Positions 1-5,866 are shown, numbered from the stretch's first letter. The stretch is DNA of 17,074 nucleotides from JAAYDF01 sp964511155 (GCA_964511155.1 CAZEEJ010000118.1:1-17074); one strand, 5' to 3'. The notes: generated by a model not told the origin, from the sequence alone. Made by a program: numbers and translations.

Positions 1-44
1 CTACGCCGAACCTCAGCAATCACAGCCGGAAGTCAACCGAAAAG
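1..44. other. Left flank of insertion-like element, no gene seen
   Basis: This short flank lies beyond the 11-bp direct repeat. Read on the minus strand, joined across the direct repeat to the fic gene, all three frames meet a stop within the 44 bases. The rest of a Fic domain therefore does not resume here. Nothing else is recognisable before the window edge. Confidence 0.5.
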
Positions 45-55
45 TAGAATGTCCC
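45..55. repeat. 11-bp direct repeat, left copy (possible target duplication)
   Basis: TAGAATGTCCC is identical to 220-230 and abuts the 18-bp inverted repeat without a gap. Its minus-strand form, GGGACATTCTA, resembles motifs I associate with REP-type repeats in planctomycetes, though I cannot verify that here. Confidence 0.6.
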
Positions 56-219
56 GAATGCCATTAAGTTAAGCGGTCAGAGCAGCCACGAACACAGCAG
101 ACGGCCTTGGCGGCTATCCGCCACGGGCGTTTTCGGGCTGCTTCTGGCAGTCGAGCAGTCGCCAAGCTGCCCGAAGGCAGCCTGTTTAGGGCAAGCGGGT
201 CCTTATCTTAATGGCATTC
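56..219. mobile_element. MITE-like 164-bp inverted-repeat element
   Basis: The ends are an 18-bp inverted repeat, GAATGCCATTAAGTTAAG at 56-73 against positions 202-219, with 17 of 18 matching. Directly abutting both ends is an identical 11-bp direct repeat, TAGAATGTCCC, at 45-55 and 220-230. The interior has no coding capacity but holds hairpins. One is GCTGCC/GGCAGC at 166-181, which forms a TTCG-loop hairpin on the minus strand; another is GGCGG/CCGCC near 110-123. IR plus abutting direct repeat is the signature of a non-autonomous transposon with an 11-bp target duplication. Alternatively, the direct repeat is a pre-existing REP-like motif that was split or recombined. The fic reading frame ends inside the right terminal repeat. 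Confidence 0.6.
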
Positions 220-498
220 TAGAATGTCCCCTTTTTCACGCGCATCATCCGGGTCGGCCTCGGGCACCGGCTCGCCCTGGAGCAGTCGCTCCGCCTGTTC
301 CAGCGTCAGCTGTGTCCCCTCGATGTGCGTTGTGTGGTGCGCCTCCAACACCAACGCCCGCTCGCCCATCGCCCGCACCCAGCCCTCGGACAGCGTGGCC
401 CCCTCCAGGAAACCGCGGGCGCGCTCAATCCGCGTCAACGCCGCCGCGACGGCGTTCGTGATCGTAAAACTCGGCTGTAGGTCGTGCCTGGCCGTCAT
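208..498 (-). pseudogene. Truncated Fic-family protein (N-terminal domain only)
   Basis: The 96-residue product resembles the helical N-terminal domain of Fic/DOC adenylyltransferase-type proteins. It carries the typical stretch around residues 53-80 containing HHTTHIEGTQLTLEQAERLL. Full-length relatives then continue into a catalytic Fic core with an HPFxxGNGR motif, which is absent. After DDARE the frame reads five residues of repeat sequence and stops at TAA inside the 164-bp element. The start ATG overlaps the stop of the upstream histidine kinase (ATGA, 495-498) and has a strong Shine-Dalgarno, GGGAGAGG, just before it. This implies translational coupling with the kinase. Because the flank beyond the element does not resume a Fic frame, the gene was probably already broken, or its 3' part was lost. 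A functional antitoxin-like stub is possible but unsupported. Confidence 0.72.
220..230. repeat. 11-bp direct repeat, right copy (possible target duplication)
   Basis: This is the second copy of TAGAATGTCCC, abutting the right inverted repeat. It lies inside the fic reading frame and encodes the foreign-looking residues GDIL just before the stop codon. Confidence 0.6.
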
Positions 499-1631
499 GT
501 CACCTCTCCCGCCCCAGGATCTTCACGCCCCAGACGGTCAGTGACGTTCCCGACGGGTACCGCTTCGGGCTTCGCGGCGGCCGGCACGGATGCGGGCACG
601 CCCGGCAGTTCGATGCGGAAGCGTGTGCCTCGGCCGGGCTCGCTGGCGACCTCGATGCGGCCGTGATGGGCCTCGATGATGCGGGCCACGACGGCGAGGC
701 CCAACCCGGTACCGCTGCCCTTGGGCTTGGTGGTATAGAACGGCTCGAAGATGTGCGGCAGGTGGGCCGCGTCGATGCCCGCCCCGGTATCGCTGAGTTC
801 CAGCACGACGCGCCGGCCTTCATCCGCCACCCGGTACCGGGCGACCAGCTTTCCGCCGGTGGGCATGGCGTCGGCCGCGTTGAGCATCATGTTGATGATC
901 GCCTGCACGAGCTGGGCGCGGTCGGCCTGGACAACCACGGGCTTCGCGGGAGCCTCGCTGACCAACTCGATACCATGCCGTTCCAGCCGCGGACGGACGA
1001 ACGCCCAGGCCTCCTCCAGCAGCTCGTCCACCCGCACCGGCAGCAGATGCACCGGCTCATCACGCGACATGGCCAGCAGGCGACGGACGATCATTTCGAT
1101 GCGGTACAGCCCCGCCTCCATCAGATCGAGGAGTTGCCGCGTCTGTTCGAGGTTGTCCGGGTTGCGCCGGATGATCCGCACGCCGTTCTGCAAGCCGTCC
1201 AGCGGGTTGTTGATCTCGTGGGCCACCGTCGCCGCCAGCTCGCCGACCAGGGCCAGCTTCTCCGTCCGCGTCAGCCGTTCCTGCAGCCGTTCCTGCTCGC
1301 CCACCGTCGCCCGCAACTGCCCGGAGAGCCGGTCGAGCGAGCCGGCCAGTTTCAGGAACTCGTCATGCGGAATGTCGTCGATGTGCCGGTCCAGGTCGCC
1401 GCGGCTGATGGCCTCCGTGGTCTCGCGCAGGGCATGGAATCGCTCCCGAAGATGACGGGTGACGCAATGGGCGATCAGCCACGCGACCGCGAGGCTCACC
1501 AGGGCCATCAGCAGAATGCCGGGCCACTGGGCCGGCCACAGCAGGGTGGCACCCGCCGCCGCCAGGGCGATCAGCGCCGTATACGCATACTGGCAACGCT
1601 GCCGAAGCCTGGATGGATGGGTTGGCGACAT
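495..1631 (-). CDS. Membrane sensor histidine kinase (HAMP, HisKA, HATPase)
   Basis: This 378-residue two-component sensor kinase should autophosphorylate on histidine and pass the phosphate to a response regulator not encoded in the window. Two close hydrophobic segments (about residues 16-33 and 36-56) leave almost no periplasmic loop. A HAMP-like linker follows (about 57-110), then a short coiled coil, then the H-box with HEINNPL and phospho-acceptor His138. The N-box (INMMLNAADAM), G1 (DTGAGID), F-box (FEPFYTTK) and G2 (GSGTGLGLAV) are all intact. The layout resembles the NtrB/ZraS-type group. I chose the start at 1631 (MSPTHPSR). A longer frame from 1814 would add 61 residues encoded by repeats and would contain the promoter candidate. 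The gene ends in an ATGA overlap with the fic remnant. No sensor domain is evident. Confidence 0.88.
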   Translation of the reverse strand: MSPTHPSRLRQRCQYAYTALIALAAAGATLLWPAQWPGILLMALVSLAVAWLIAHCVTRHLRERFHALRETTEAISRGDLDRHIDDIPHDEFLKLAGSLDRLSGQLRATVGEQERLQERLTRTEKLALVGELAATVAHEINNPLDGLQNGVRIIRRNPDNLEQTRQLLDLMEAGLYRIEMIVRRLLAMSRDEPVHLLPVRVDELLEEAWAFVRPRLERHGIELVSEAPAKPVVVQADRAQLVQAIINMMLNAADAMPTGGKLVARYRVADEGRRVVLELSDTGAGIDAAHLPHIFEPFYTTKPKGSGTGLGLAVVARIIEAHHGRIEVASEPGRGTRFRIELPGVPASVPAAAKPEAVPVGNVTDRLGREDPGAGEVT

Positions 1632-1640
1632 GGCGCCGGC

Positions 1641-1669
1641 ATTGTACCGCGTCGCCGCCTCCGCGTCTC
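1641..1669 (-). promoter_or_regulatory. Candidate promoter for the histidine kinase, near-leaderless
   Basis: The minus strand has a -10-like TACAAT (1641-1646, 5 of 6 to consensus). A weak -35, GAGACG (1664-1669), lies 17 bp upstream. The predicted transcription start near 1634 is about three bases before the ATG at 1631, so the mRNA would have almost no leader. Support is by motif only. Confidence 0.33.
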
Positions 1670-1680
1670 GCCCGGAGCGA

Positions 1681-1752
1681 ACGAACTTGTTCGTGGACAG
1701 GATCGGACCAAACGAACTTGTTCGTGGGGGCGGACCGAGCGAACTTGTTCGT
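1681..1752. promoter_or_regulatory. Three CGAAC-TT-GTTCG palindromes upstream of the kinase
   Basis: ACGAACTTGTTCGT occurs at 1681-1694 and 1712-1725, and GCGAACTTGTTCGT at 1739-1752. Each is an inverted repeat with a 2-bp centre, spaced 31 and 27 bp apart (close to three helical turns). They lie immediately upstream of the candidate kinase promoter, the arrangement expected of activator sites. The 10-12 bp before each copy is also partly shared (CGGAC), so a short tandem repeat of non-regulatory origin is the main alternative. Confidence 0.45.
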
Positions 1753-1817
1753 GGAGCGGATACCGGAGCTTTGCTCGGCTGACCGCGAAGCGGCAAGCCG
1801 GTAGCAAAGTCCAACCG

Positions 1818-1937
1818 GCTGACTTGCTGACTCGCTCACTTGCTCACTTGCTGACTTGCTCACTTGCTCACTTGCTGACTTGCTCACTTGCTGACTCGCT
1901 CACTCGCTCACTTGCTCACTTGCTGACTCGCTCACTC
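1818..1937. repeat. Octanucleotide tandem array, 15 units
   Basis: Exactly fifteen 8-bp units fit the pattern GCT[C/G]ACT[T/C], without gaps, for 120 bp. Variation is confined to the fourth and eighth bases. Eight is not a multiple of three, so all frames stay open and give meaningless periodic peptides. The array lies between the divergent kinase and transporter genes, 47 bp before the transporter start. Confidence 0.9.
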
Positions 1938-1972
1938 TTCGTCGCCCTCGTGCCGTTGCCGCCCGTCCGCAG

Positions 1973-1978
1973 TAGAAT
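1973..1978 (+). promoter_or_regulatory. Possible -10 box for a leaderless transporter mRNA
   Basis: TAGAAT (5 of 6 to TATAAT) lies six bases before the ATG at 1985, so transcription would begin at or next to the start codon. No Shine-Dalgarno is visible upstream, which suits a leaderless message. The -35 region (GTGCCG at 1950-1955) is poor. Confidence 0.28.
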
Positions 1979-1984
1979 CCCGTC

Positions 1985-2938
1985 ATGCTCGACCGGGCTT
2001 TGACGGTGTACACGCGGCTGTTCGCCCTCTGGGTGGTCCTGTTCAGCGGGATCGCCTATCTGGCTCCGGGGCCGTTTGTCAGGCTTCAGCCGGGTCTGCC
2101 GTGGTTCTTCGCCCTGACCATGTTCGGCATCGGGGCGGTCTTGAGCGTGGATGACTTCCGGGCGATCGCCCGCCGCCCGCTGATCGTGCTGATCGGCAGC
2201 GTCGCCCAGTACTCGGTCATGCCCTTTGGGGCGTTCGTGGTGGCCAAGCTCCTGCGCCTGCCGCCCGACCTGGCCGTCGGGTTGATCCTCACCGGCGCCG
2301 CTCCCGGGGCGATGTCCAGCAACGTGGTCTGCTACCTCGGCGGCGCGGACACCGCCTATTCCGTCTCCCTGACCACCGTCTCGACGCTGCTGTGCCCGCT
2401 GCTCACGCCCGGGCTGACCTGGCTGCTCGCCCAGTCGTACCTCGACGTCGCGTTCTGGCCGATGTTCCTGGACGTGACCCGCACGGTCATCGCCCCCTTG
2501 GCGGCCGGGCTGTTGATCAAGCACATCTGGAGTCGGCCGATGGCCCGGCTCGCCCGGGTTTTTCCCGCCATCTCCGTGACGTTCATCGTGTTCATCTGCT
2601 GCCTGGTGATCGCCCTGAATCATCAGCACCTGTCGCGGCTGACCGGCGTGGTGCTGCTGGCCGCCGTATTGTTGAACGTCTACGGTCTGACCGGTGGGTA
2701 CACCGTCGGCCGGGTCTTCCGTCTCGACCGGCGACAGCGTCGCACCCTGTGTATCGAGATCGGCATGCAGAACGCCGGGCTGGGCACCCTCCTGGCCCTC
2801 AAACACTTCGGCCCGCGGGCGGCCATGCCCGCCGCCGTGTTTGTCAACCTCTGCATCCTGAGCGCCTCAGGTCTCGTCGCCGTCTGGCGCCGCCTCCCGG
2901 CGCCATCCACCCGCGACGAAACCACGCCTACCCTGTAG
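1985..2938 (+). CDS. Bile acid:sodium symporter (BASS) family transporter
   Basis: This 317-residue inner-membrane protein has about nine to ten hydrophobic helices. It matches the BASS/SBF family: an early MFGIGAVLSVDDFR segment (about residues 46-59), the conserved GAAPGAMSSNVVCYLGGAD-type crossover region near 103-122, and the IGMQNAGLGTLLAL motif near 259-272. Bacterial relatives carry out sodium-coupled uptake or export of organic anions, including pantoate/keto-pantoate and bile acids. The substrate cannot be read from sequence. Length is normal for the family. The start is the first ATG after the octanucleotide array and lacks a clear ribosome-binding site. The downstream membrane-protein gene follows after 57 bp in the same direction, with its own Shine-Dalgarno, and may be cotranscribed. 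Confidence 0.85.
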   Translation: MLDRALTVYTRLFALWVVLFSGIAYLAPGPFVRLQPGLPWFFALTMFGIGAVLSVDDFRAIARRPLIVLIGSVAQYSVMPFGAFVVAKLLRLPPDLAVGLILTGAAPGAMSSNVVCYLGGADTAYSVSLTTVSTLLCPLLTPGLTWLLAQSYLDVAFWPMFLDVTRTVIAPLAAGLLIKHIWSRPMARLARVFPAISVTFIVFICCLVIALNHQHLSRLTGVVLLAAVLLNVYGLTGGYTVGRVFRLDRRQRRTLCIEIGMQNAGLGTLLALKHFGPRAAMPAAVFVNLCILSASGLVAVWRRLPAPSTRDETTPTL

Positions 2939-2995
2939 GATAAAAGCCCGACCGGATGCGCCAGCCGAAACTCATCCGGACAAGGAGCATACGCC

Positions 2996-3568
2996 ATGGA
3001 GTGTGGTTGTCTGAGTACACTGGACTGGCTCATCGTGATGAACCGCTGGGTCCACCTGACCGCGGTGATCATCGCCGTCGGGGGTACGGTATTCCTGCGG
3101 CTGGTCCTGCACCCGGCCGCGGGCAAGACGCTCGATGACCAGACTCACCAGGCCCTCCGTGCGGCCGTGGTCCGACGCTGGTCGAAGCTGCTGCACCTGT
3201 GCATCCTGCTGATCATCGCCACGGGGATCTACAATGCGGTGCTTATGTTCCCGTTGCACAAGGGCCAGCCGCTCTACCACACCCTGTTCGGGGTCAAGGT
3301 CATCGTAGCCCTGTTGATGTTCTTCCTGGCGATTGCCCTGACGGGCCGCAGTGCGGGTTTTGAACCCATCCGCCGCCGGGCCGGCCGCTGGCTGGCGGTC
3401 AACATCCTGCTGGCCGCGATCATCGTCCTGTTGTCCAACGTGCTCAAGAACCTGCCGCCCACCGCGGGTCGCCAGCTCACTCCGGCCGGGTCGGCGCAGC
3501 CGGAGAGCCCGCCGTCCGAAACGTCGGGAGCGGGGGCAGCAGCGGATACCGCAGGCCACCCGATATGA
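2996..3568 (+). CDS. Small four-helix membrane protein, CopD-like
   Basis: The 190-residue product has four hydrophobic helices (about residues 18-39, 64-83, 98-117 and 129-150). The pattern resembles the CopD-domain family: NRWVHLTAVIIAVGG in helix 1, then HLCILLIIATGIYNAVL, then a GVKVIVAL segment. Family members are linked to copper handling or are uncharacterised; no specific function can be assigned. A clear Shine-Dalgarno, AAGGAG (2982-2987), lies eight bases before the ATG. The last 30 or so residues are a hydrophilic Pro/Ser/Ala-rich tail. They are encoded opposite the 3' end of the next gene, giving a 92-bp tail-to-tail overlap. Confidence 0.72.
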   Translation: MECGCLSTLDWLIVMNRWVHLTAVIIAVGGTVFLRLVLHPAAGKTLDDQTHQALRAAVVRRWSKLLHLCILLIIATGIYNAVLMFPLHKGQPLYHTLFGVKVIVALLMFFLAIALTGRSAGFEPIRRRAGRWLAVNILLAAIIVLLSNVLKNLPPTAGRQLTPAGSAQPESPPSETSGAGAAADTAGHPI

Positions 3569-4916
3569 CGCGGTAGTGATATTCGGTGCCGGGGGCCAAG
3601 CCGGTCAGCGTGACGGCATGGCGGGTCGCGACCGCCGGCTCGTCGATGCTTTCACCGCAGGCCGGCGTCGGGCCGAACTCAACTCGGGAGTTCAGCCGCC
3701 GGGCTGTGTCCCAACGGATCGTCGCCCCGTCCGCGCTGATATCCTCCACCCGCAAGTTGGCCAGTTGCCAGTTCGTCCGGAAGACGTTGAAGCGGCGGTC
3801 GCGGCGGGCCTCCGTGGTGGTGACCAGATCACGCCCGTCGTGCGTGTAGCAGATCGCCTCGCCCTGCAACATCTGTGCGAGTTCGATGCCCATGTTGAGG
3901 AATCGGCCCGGCTGCCGGAAGATCTCATCGAACGGTCGGCCGGCGGGCGACAGATACTCGAACGCCCCCAGGTAGTTGCGGATCACCACGCGGCGGCCGT
4001 CGGCGTCCACGTCGCCGCCCGTCACCATGCTCATCAGCGGCGAGGTCAGGTCCGCCACCAGCCGGAGCACGTGCACCCGCTCGGTGTCCCACGCCAGGTC
4101 GTCGGCCGGCAGCTTGAACACCCGGGCCACGGGAATGCCCCGCGTGTTCCGCTTGGTCACCACGTACAGGTCGCCGCTGACCGGATGCACGAGCAGGCAC
4201 TCGGCATCGAACAGATCATCGGGCGAACCGGCCGGCCGGTCGGCGGCCTCGGCATTCGGGTACTCGAACCGCAGCGACTCGAACGGCACACGCATCGCCA
4301 GGGGCGGGCCCTGCCCGTCCACGGTCGGCTCAGCGAACCGATGGATGCGCTTGTCGGACCGCTTGCACGGAGAGTTGTCCCCGCCGTCCAGCACATAGAT
4401 CATCCCGCCCGGCCCGGCCGCAATATCCTCCCAGTCAACGTTGCTCGCCCCCGGCAGCTCGACGCACCCCAGGATCGGCGCGACGCGCGCCTTCCGATCC
4501 TCCGCCGACAGCCGAAACGCCCACACCCGCGGATGCGCGGCCCCGGCATCGTTATGCGTCCAGTACACGTCCGGGCTCCGCCGGCCGGCGACCACGCCGC
4601 TCGACTCCGGCACCTGCGGCCCGTCCGCCCGCGCCGCGAACCCATGCGGCCCATACACCTGCGTCACCCACCCGTCCGCCTGTGGCTGGTGTGGCTGGTG
4701 TGGCTGGTGTGGCACCGGCGTCTCGCCGGTGCGTTCCCGGTGTGGCACCGGACCTCGGCGAGCTCCCCTCGGCAAGCTCGGGGCCTGAGCCTGTCGAAGG
4801 CGGTCGAGCCGCGTCTCGCCGGTGCTCGGATGGGCAGCACCGCTATCCTGCCCCGCCGCGGCCCCGGCCACCACCAGACAAATCAGACTCACCAGCCAAA
4901 CAGCTCGCAACACCAT
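3477..4916 (-). CDS. Secreted beta-propeller-like protein with C-terminal fibronectin/PAP-N-type domain
   Basis: The start at 4916 gives 479 residues beginning MVLRAVWLVSLICLVVAGAAAG, a clean Sec signal peptide. A longer frame from 4973 adds 19 residues with no signal character. Residues about 24-80 are a repeat-derived linker rich in TGETPVPH and HQP. The body (about 85-380) has beta-propeller-like strands: VYWTHNDAG, NVDWEDIAAGPGG, MIYVLDGGDN, GDLYVVTKR. Such WTHND/WEDIA motifs occur in exported lipoprotein-like propellers of unknown substrate. Residues about 385-470 (TIRWDTARRLNSRVEFG to LAPGTEYHYRV) match the fibronectin-like domain found at the N-terminus of purple acid phosphatases, but no metallophosphatase domain follows. 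The 3' end overlaps the CopD-like gene. Likely periplasmic or surface-exposed; role unknown. Confidence 0.7.
   Translation of the reverse strand: MVLRAVWLVSLICLVVAGAAAGQDSGAAHPSTGETRLDRLRQAQAPSLPRGARRGPVPHRERTGETPVPHQPHQPHQPQADGWVTQVYGPHGFAARADGPQVPESSGVVAGRRSPDVYWTHNDAGAAHPRVWAFRLSAEDRKARVAPILGCVELPGASNVDWEDIAAGPGGMIYVLDGGDNSPCKRSDKRIHRFAEPTVDGQGPPLAMRVPFESLRFEYPNAEAADRPAGSPDDLFDAECLLVHPVSGDLYVVTKRNTRGIPVARVFKLPADDLAWDTERVHVLRLVADLTSPLMSMVTGGDVDADGRRVVIRNYLGAFEYLSPAGRPFDEIFRQPGRFLNMGIELAQMLQGEAICYTHDGRDLVTTTEARRDRRFNVFRTNWQLANLRVEDISADGATIRWDTARRLNSRVEFGPTPACGESIDEPAVATRHAVTLTGLAPGTEYHYRVISGGLRYPLLPPLPTFRTAGSPAAPTRPE
4683..4709. repeat. Three 9-bp units (TGGCTGGTG) inside a CDS
   Basis: Perfect copies lie at 4683-4691, 4692-4700 and 4701-4709 and encode HQP triplets on the minus strand. 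They keep the reading frame and directly adjoin the hairpin repeat at 4713-4731. Confidence 0.85.
4713..4731. repeat. REP-like hairpin repeat inside a CDS
   Basis: CACCGGCG-TCT-CGCCGGTG forms a perfect 8-bp stem with a 3-base loop. On the minus strand it encodes TGETPV in frame with the secreted propeller gene. The same palindrome, in the opposite loop orientation, occurs three times at 5666-5744, so this is a dispersed family. Confidence 0.85.
4783..4800. repeat. Short dispersed-type repeat (CCTGAGCCTGTCGAAGG)
   Basis: The bases GCCTGAGCCTGTCGAAGG lie next to the CTCGGCGAGCTCCCCTCGGCAAGCTCGG segment. On the minus strand they read RLDRLRQAQAPSL within the propeller protein. Peptides of the form FDRLRQAQ or LSLSKG are recurring by-products of this dispersed repeat in many bacteria. 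Assignment to that family is from memory, not from a search. Confidence 0.5.
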
Positions 4917-4993
4917 CACCCCACAGAAGCCCGAACCACGGCTACTGTACCCCCCGATTGCATGGTGCCACAAGGGGGGAATGCGGAATGGAG

Positions 4994-5021
4994 AATGAGG
5001 AATGAGGAATGAGGAATGAGG
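4994..5021. repeat. Heptanucleotide tandem array (AATGAGG x4)
   Basis: Four perfect AATGAGG units at 4994-5021 are flanked by degenerate copies (GGAATGGAG) on both sides. Some 75-90 bp further, at 5097-5114, comes a short pyrimidine array, CTTCTCACTTCTCAC, of roughly complementary composition. The stretch 4917-5129 between smpB and the propeller gene otherwise holds no gene. Confidence 0.85.
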
Positions 5022-5129
5022 AATGGAGAAAACGCCGCCCGCCGCTCTACCTCACCAGCGGCGAGGTTCGCCGACATCCACGGCAGATGCCGTTTCTGAC
5101 TTCTCACTTCTCACCTTGCACCTCTCCAC

Positions 5130-5597
5130 TCATCGGCGGCGGGTGGCGCGGTCGATTTCGCGCTGGTGGTCGCGTTTTTTGAGGGCTTGGCGCTTGTCGT
5201 ACTGTTTTTTACCGACGGCCAGGCCGAGCTGGACCTTGGCCAAGCCACGGTCGTTGAAATAGACCACCAGGGGGATGAGCGTGGTGCCGGCTTGGGCCAA
5301 GCGGAGGGCCAGCCGCTGGATCTCGCGGCGGTGCAGGAGCAGGCGGCGGTGGCGGTTGGGCTCGTGGTTGCGGTCCGTGGCCGGGGGGTAGCGATCGATC
5401 TGCAGACCATAAATCGTTGCTGTGTCGCCGGTTAAGCGCACAAAGGCGTCGGTGAGCTGGGCGGTGCCGGCCCGGAGGCTCTTGACCTCGCTGCCGGTGA
5501 GTACAATGCCGGCCTCCAGGGATTCCAGGATGTGGTAGCTGTGCTGGGCCTTGCGGTTGACGATCCGGCGCGAGCTGTCCTTGCTCTTCTTGGTCAT
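5130..5597 (-). CDS. smpB: SsrA-binding protein SmpB
   Basis: SmpB binds the tRNA-like domain of tmRNA and delivers it to stalled ribosomes for trans-translation. The 155-residue protein has the usual order: NRKAQHSYHILESLEAGIVLTGSEVKSLR near the N-terminus; NHEPNRHRRLLLHRREIQRL in the middle; LIPLVVYFNDRGLAKVQLGLAVGKKQYDKR; and a basic tail. The conserved GKKxYDKR motif is intact. I chose the start at 5597 (MTKKSKD). The longer frame from 5618 adds seven residues and would overlap the -10-like CATAAT at 5618-5623, which is the better reading of that sequence. No tmRNA gene is visible in the window. The upstream gap carries the hairpin array. Confidence 0.93.
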   Translation of the reverse strand: MTKKSKDSSRRIVNRKAQHSYHILESLEAGIVLTGSEVKSLRAGTAQLTDAFVRLTGDTATIYGLQIDRYPPATDRNHEPNRHRRLLLHRREIQRLALRLAQAGTTLIPLVVYFNDRGLAKVQLGLAVGKKQYDKRQALKKRDHQREIDRATRRR

Positions 5598-5617
5598 AAG
5601 TCTCGCCTGGGCAGGCA

Positions 5618-5623
5618 ATTATG
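5618..5623 (-). promoter_or_regulatory. Possible -10 box for smpB
   Basis: CATAAT on the minus strand (5 of 6 to consensus) lies 20 bases before the smpB ATG at 5597. The -35 candidate 17 bp upstream (5641-5646, TCGATC) is weak. Confidence 0.25.
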
Positions 5624-5665
5624 CCGATGATCCCCCTGGTGATCGACCAGTTTGCCGCCAGGGTG

Positions 5666-5744
5666 CACCGGCGAGACGCCGGTGCCACACCGCGGCACTG
5701 GCGAGACGCCGGTGTCACACCGGTGCACCGGCGAGACGCCGGTG
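5666..5744. repeat. Hairpin array, three palindromes at exact 30-bp period
   Basis: Palindromes of the form CACCGGCG-AGA-CGCCGGTG occur at 5666-5684, 5696-5714 (one mismatch) and 5726-5744, each starting 30 bp after the last. Linkers share a CACACCG core. The same stem occurs at 4713-4731. Stems of 7-8 bp with a 3-base loop would fold in RNA or single-stranded DNA. Confidence 0.9.
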
Positions 5745-5786
5745 CCACACCCGGTGCCACACCCGGTGCTACACCCGGTGCCACAC
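5745..5786. repeat. 12-bp tandem repeat (CCACACCCGGTG)
   Basis: Three 12-bp units (5745-5756, 5757-5768, 5769-5780 with one change) and a partial fourth directly follow the hairpin array. They look like a collapsed version of its linker plus half-stem. Confidence 0.85.
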
Positions 5787-5860
5787 CGCGGCGGGGGTGA
5801 TTTTATCCGGGCGAGCGCCAGGTCGCCAGAAGGGATGCAACCGTTTCCGGAATAGGGCGG

Positions 5861-5866
5861 TATAAT
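5861..5866 (+). promoter_or_regulatory. TATAAT box upstream of the ECF sigma gene
   Basis: A perfect TATAAT lies 21 bases before the ATG at 5888. The bases 17 bp further up (CAACCG, 5838-5843) do not match a housekeeping -35. The overlapping GCAACC weakly recalls an ECF-type -35. Predicted leader about 15 bases, with no convincing Shine-Dalgarno. Confidence 0.38.

Noticed and set aside
1632..1814. N-terminal extension of the histidine kinase to 1814
   Set aside because: It would encode the palindrome repeats and cover the candidate promoter. The typical membrane-helix start follows MSPTHPSR at 1631.
1818..1937. Coding sequence through the octanucleotide array (periodic SKSASEQV peptide)
   Set aside because: An 8-bp unit keeps frames open artificially. 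The peptide is pure repeat, with no start context and no homology I recognise.
663..2003. Long plus-strand open frame opposite the kinase (446 codons)
   Set aside because: High-GC shadow frame antisense to a gene with all kinase boxes intact; its translation is rich in R, H, P and Q and has no domain.
3351..5012. Long plus-strand open frame across the propeller gene (553 codons)
   Set aside because: Antisense to a gene with a signal peptide. It begins inside the CopD-like gene and has no recognisable domain.
5666..5744. Possible CRISPR array (three repeats at 30-bp period)
   Set aside because: Spacers would be only about 11 bp and nearly identical to each other. The repeat is a perfect palindrome and no cas gene is present. 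It is a REP-like hairpin array.
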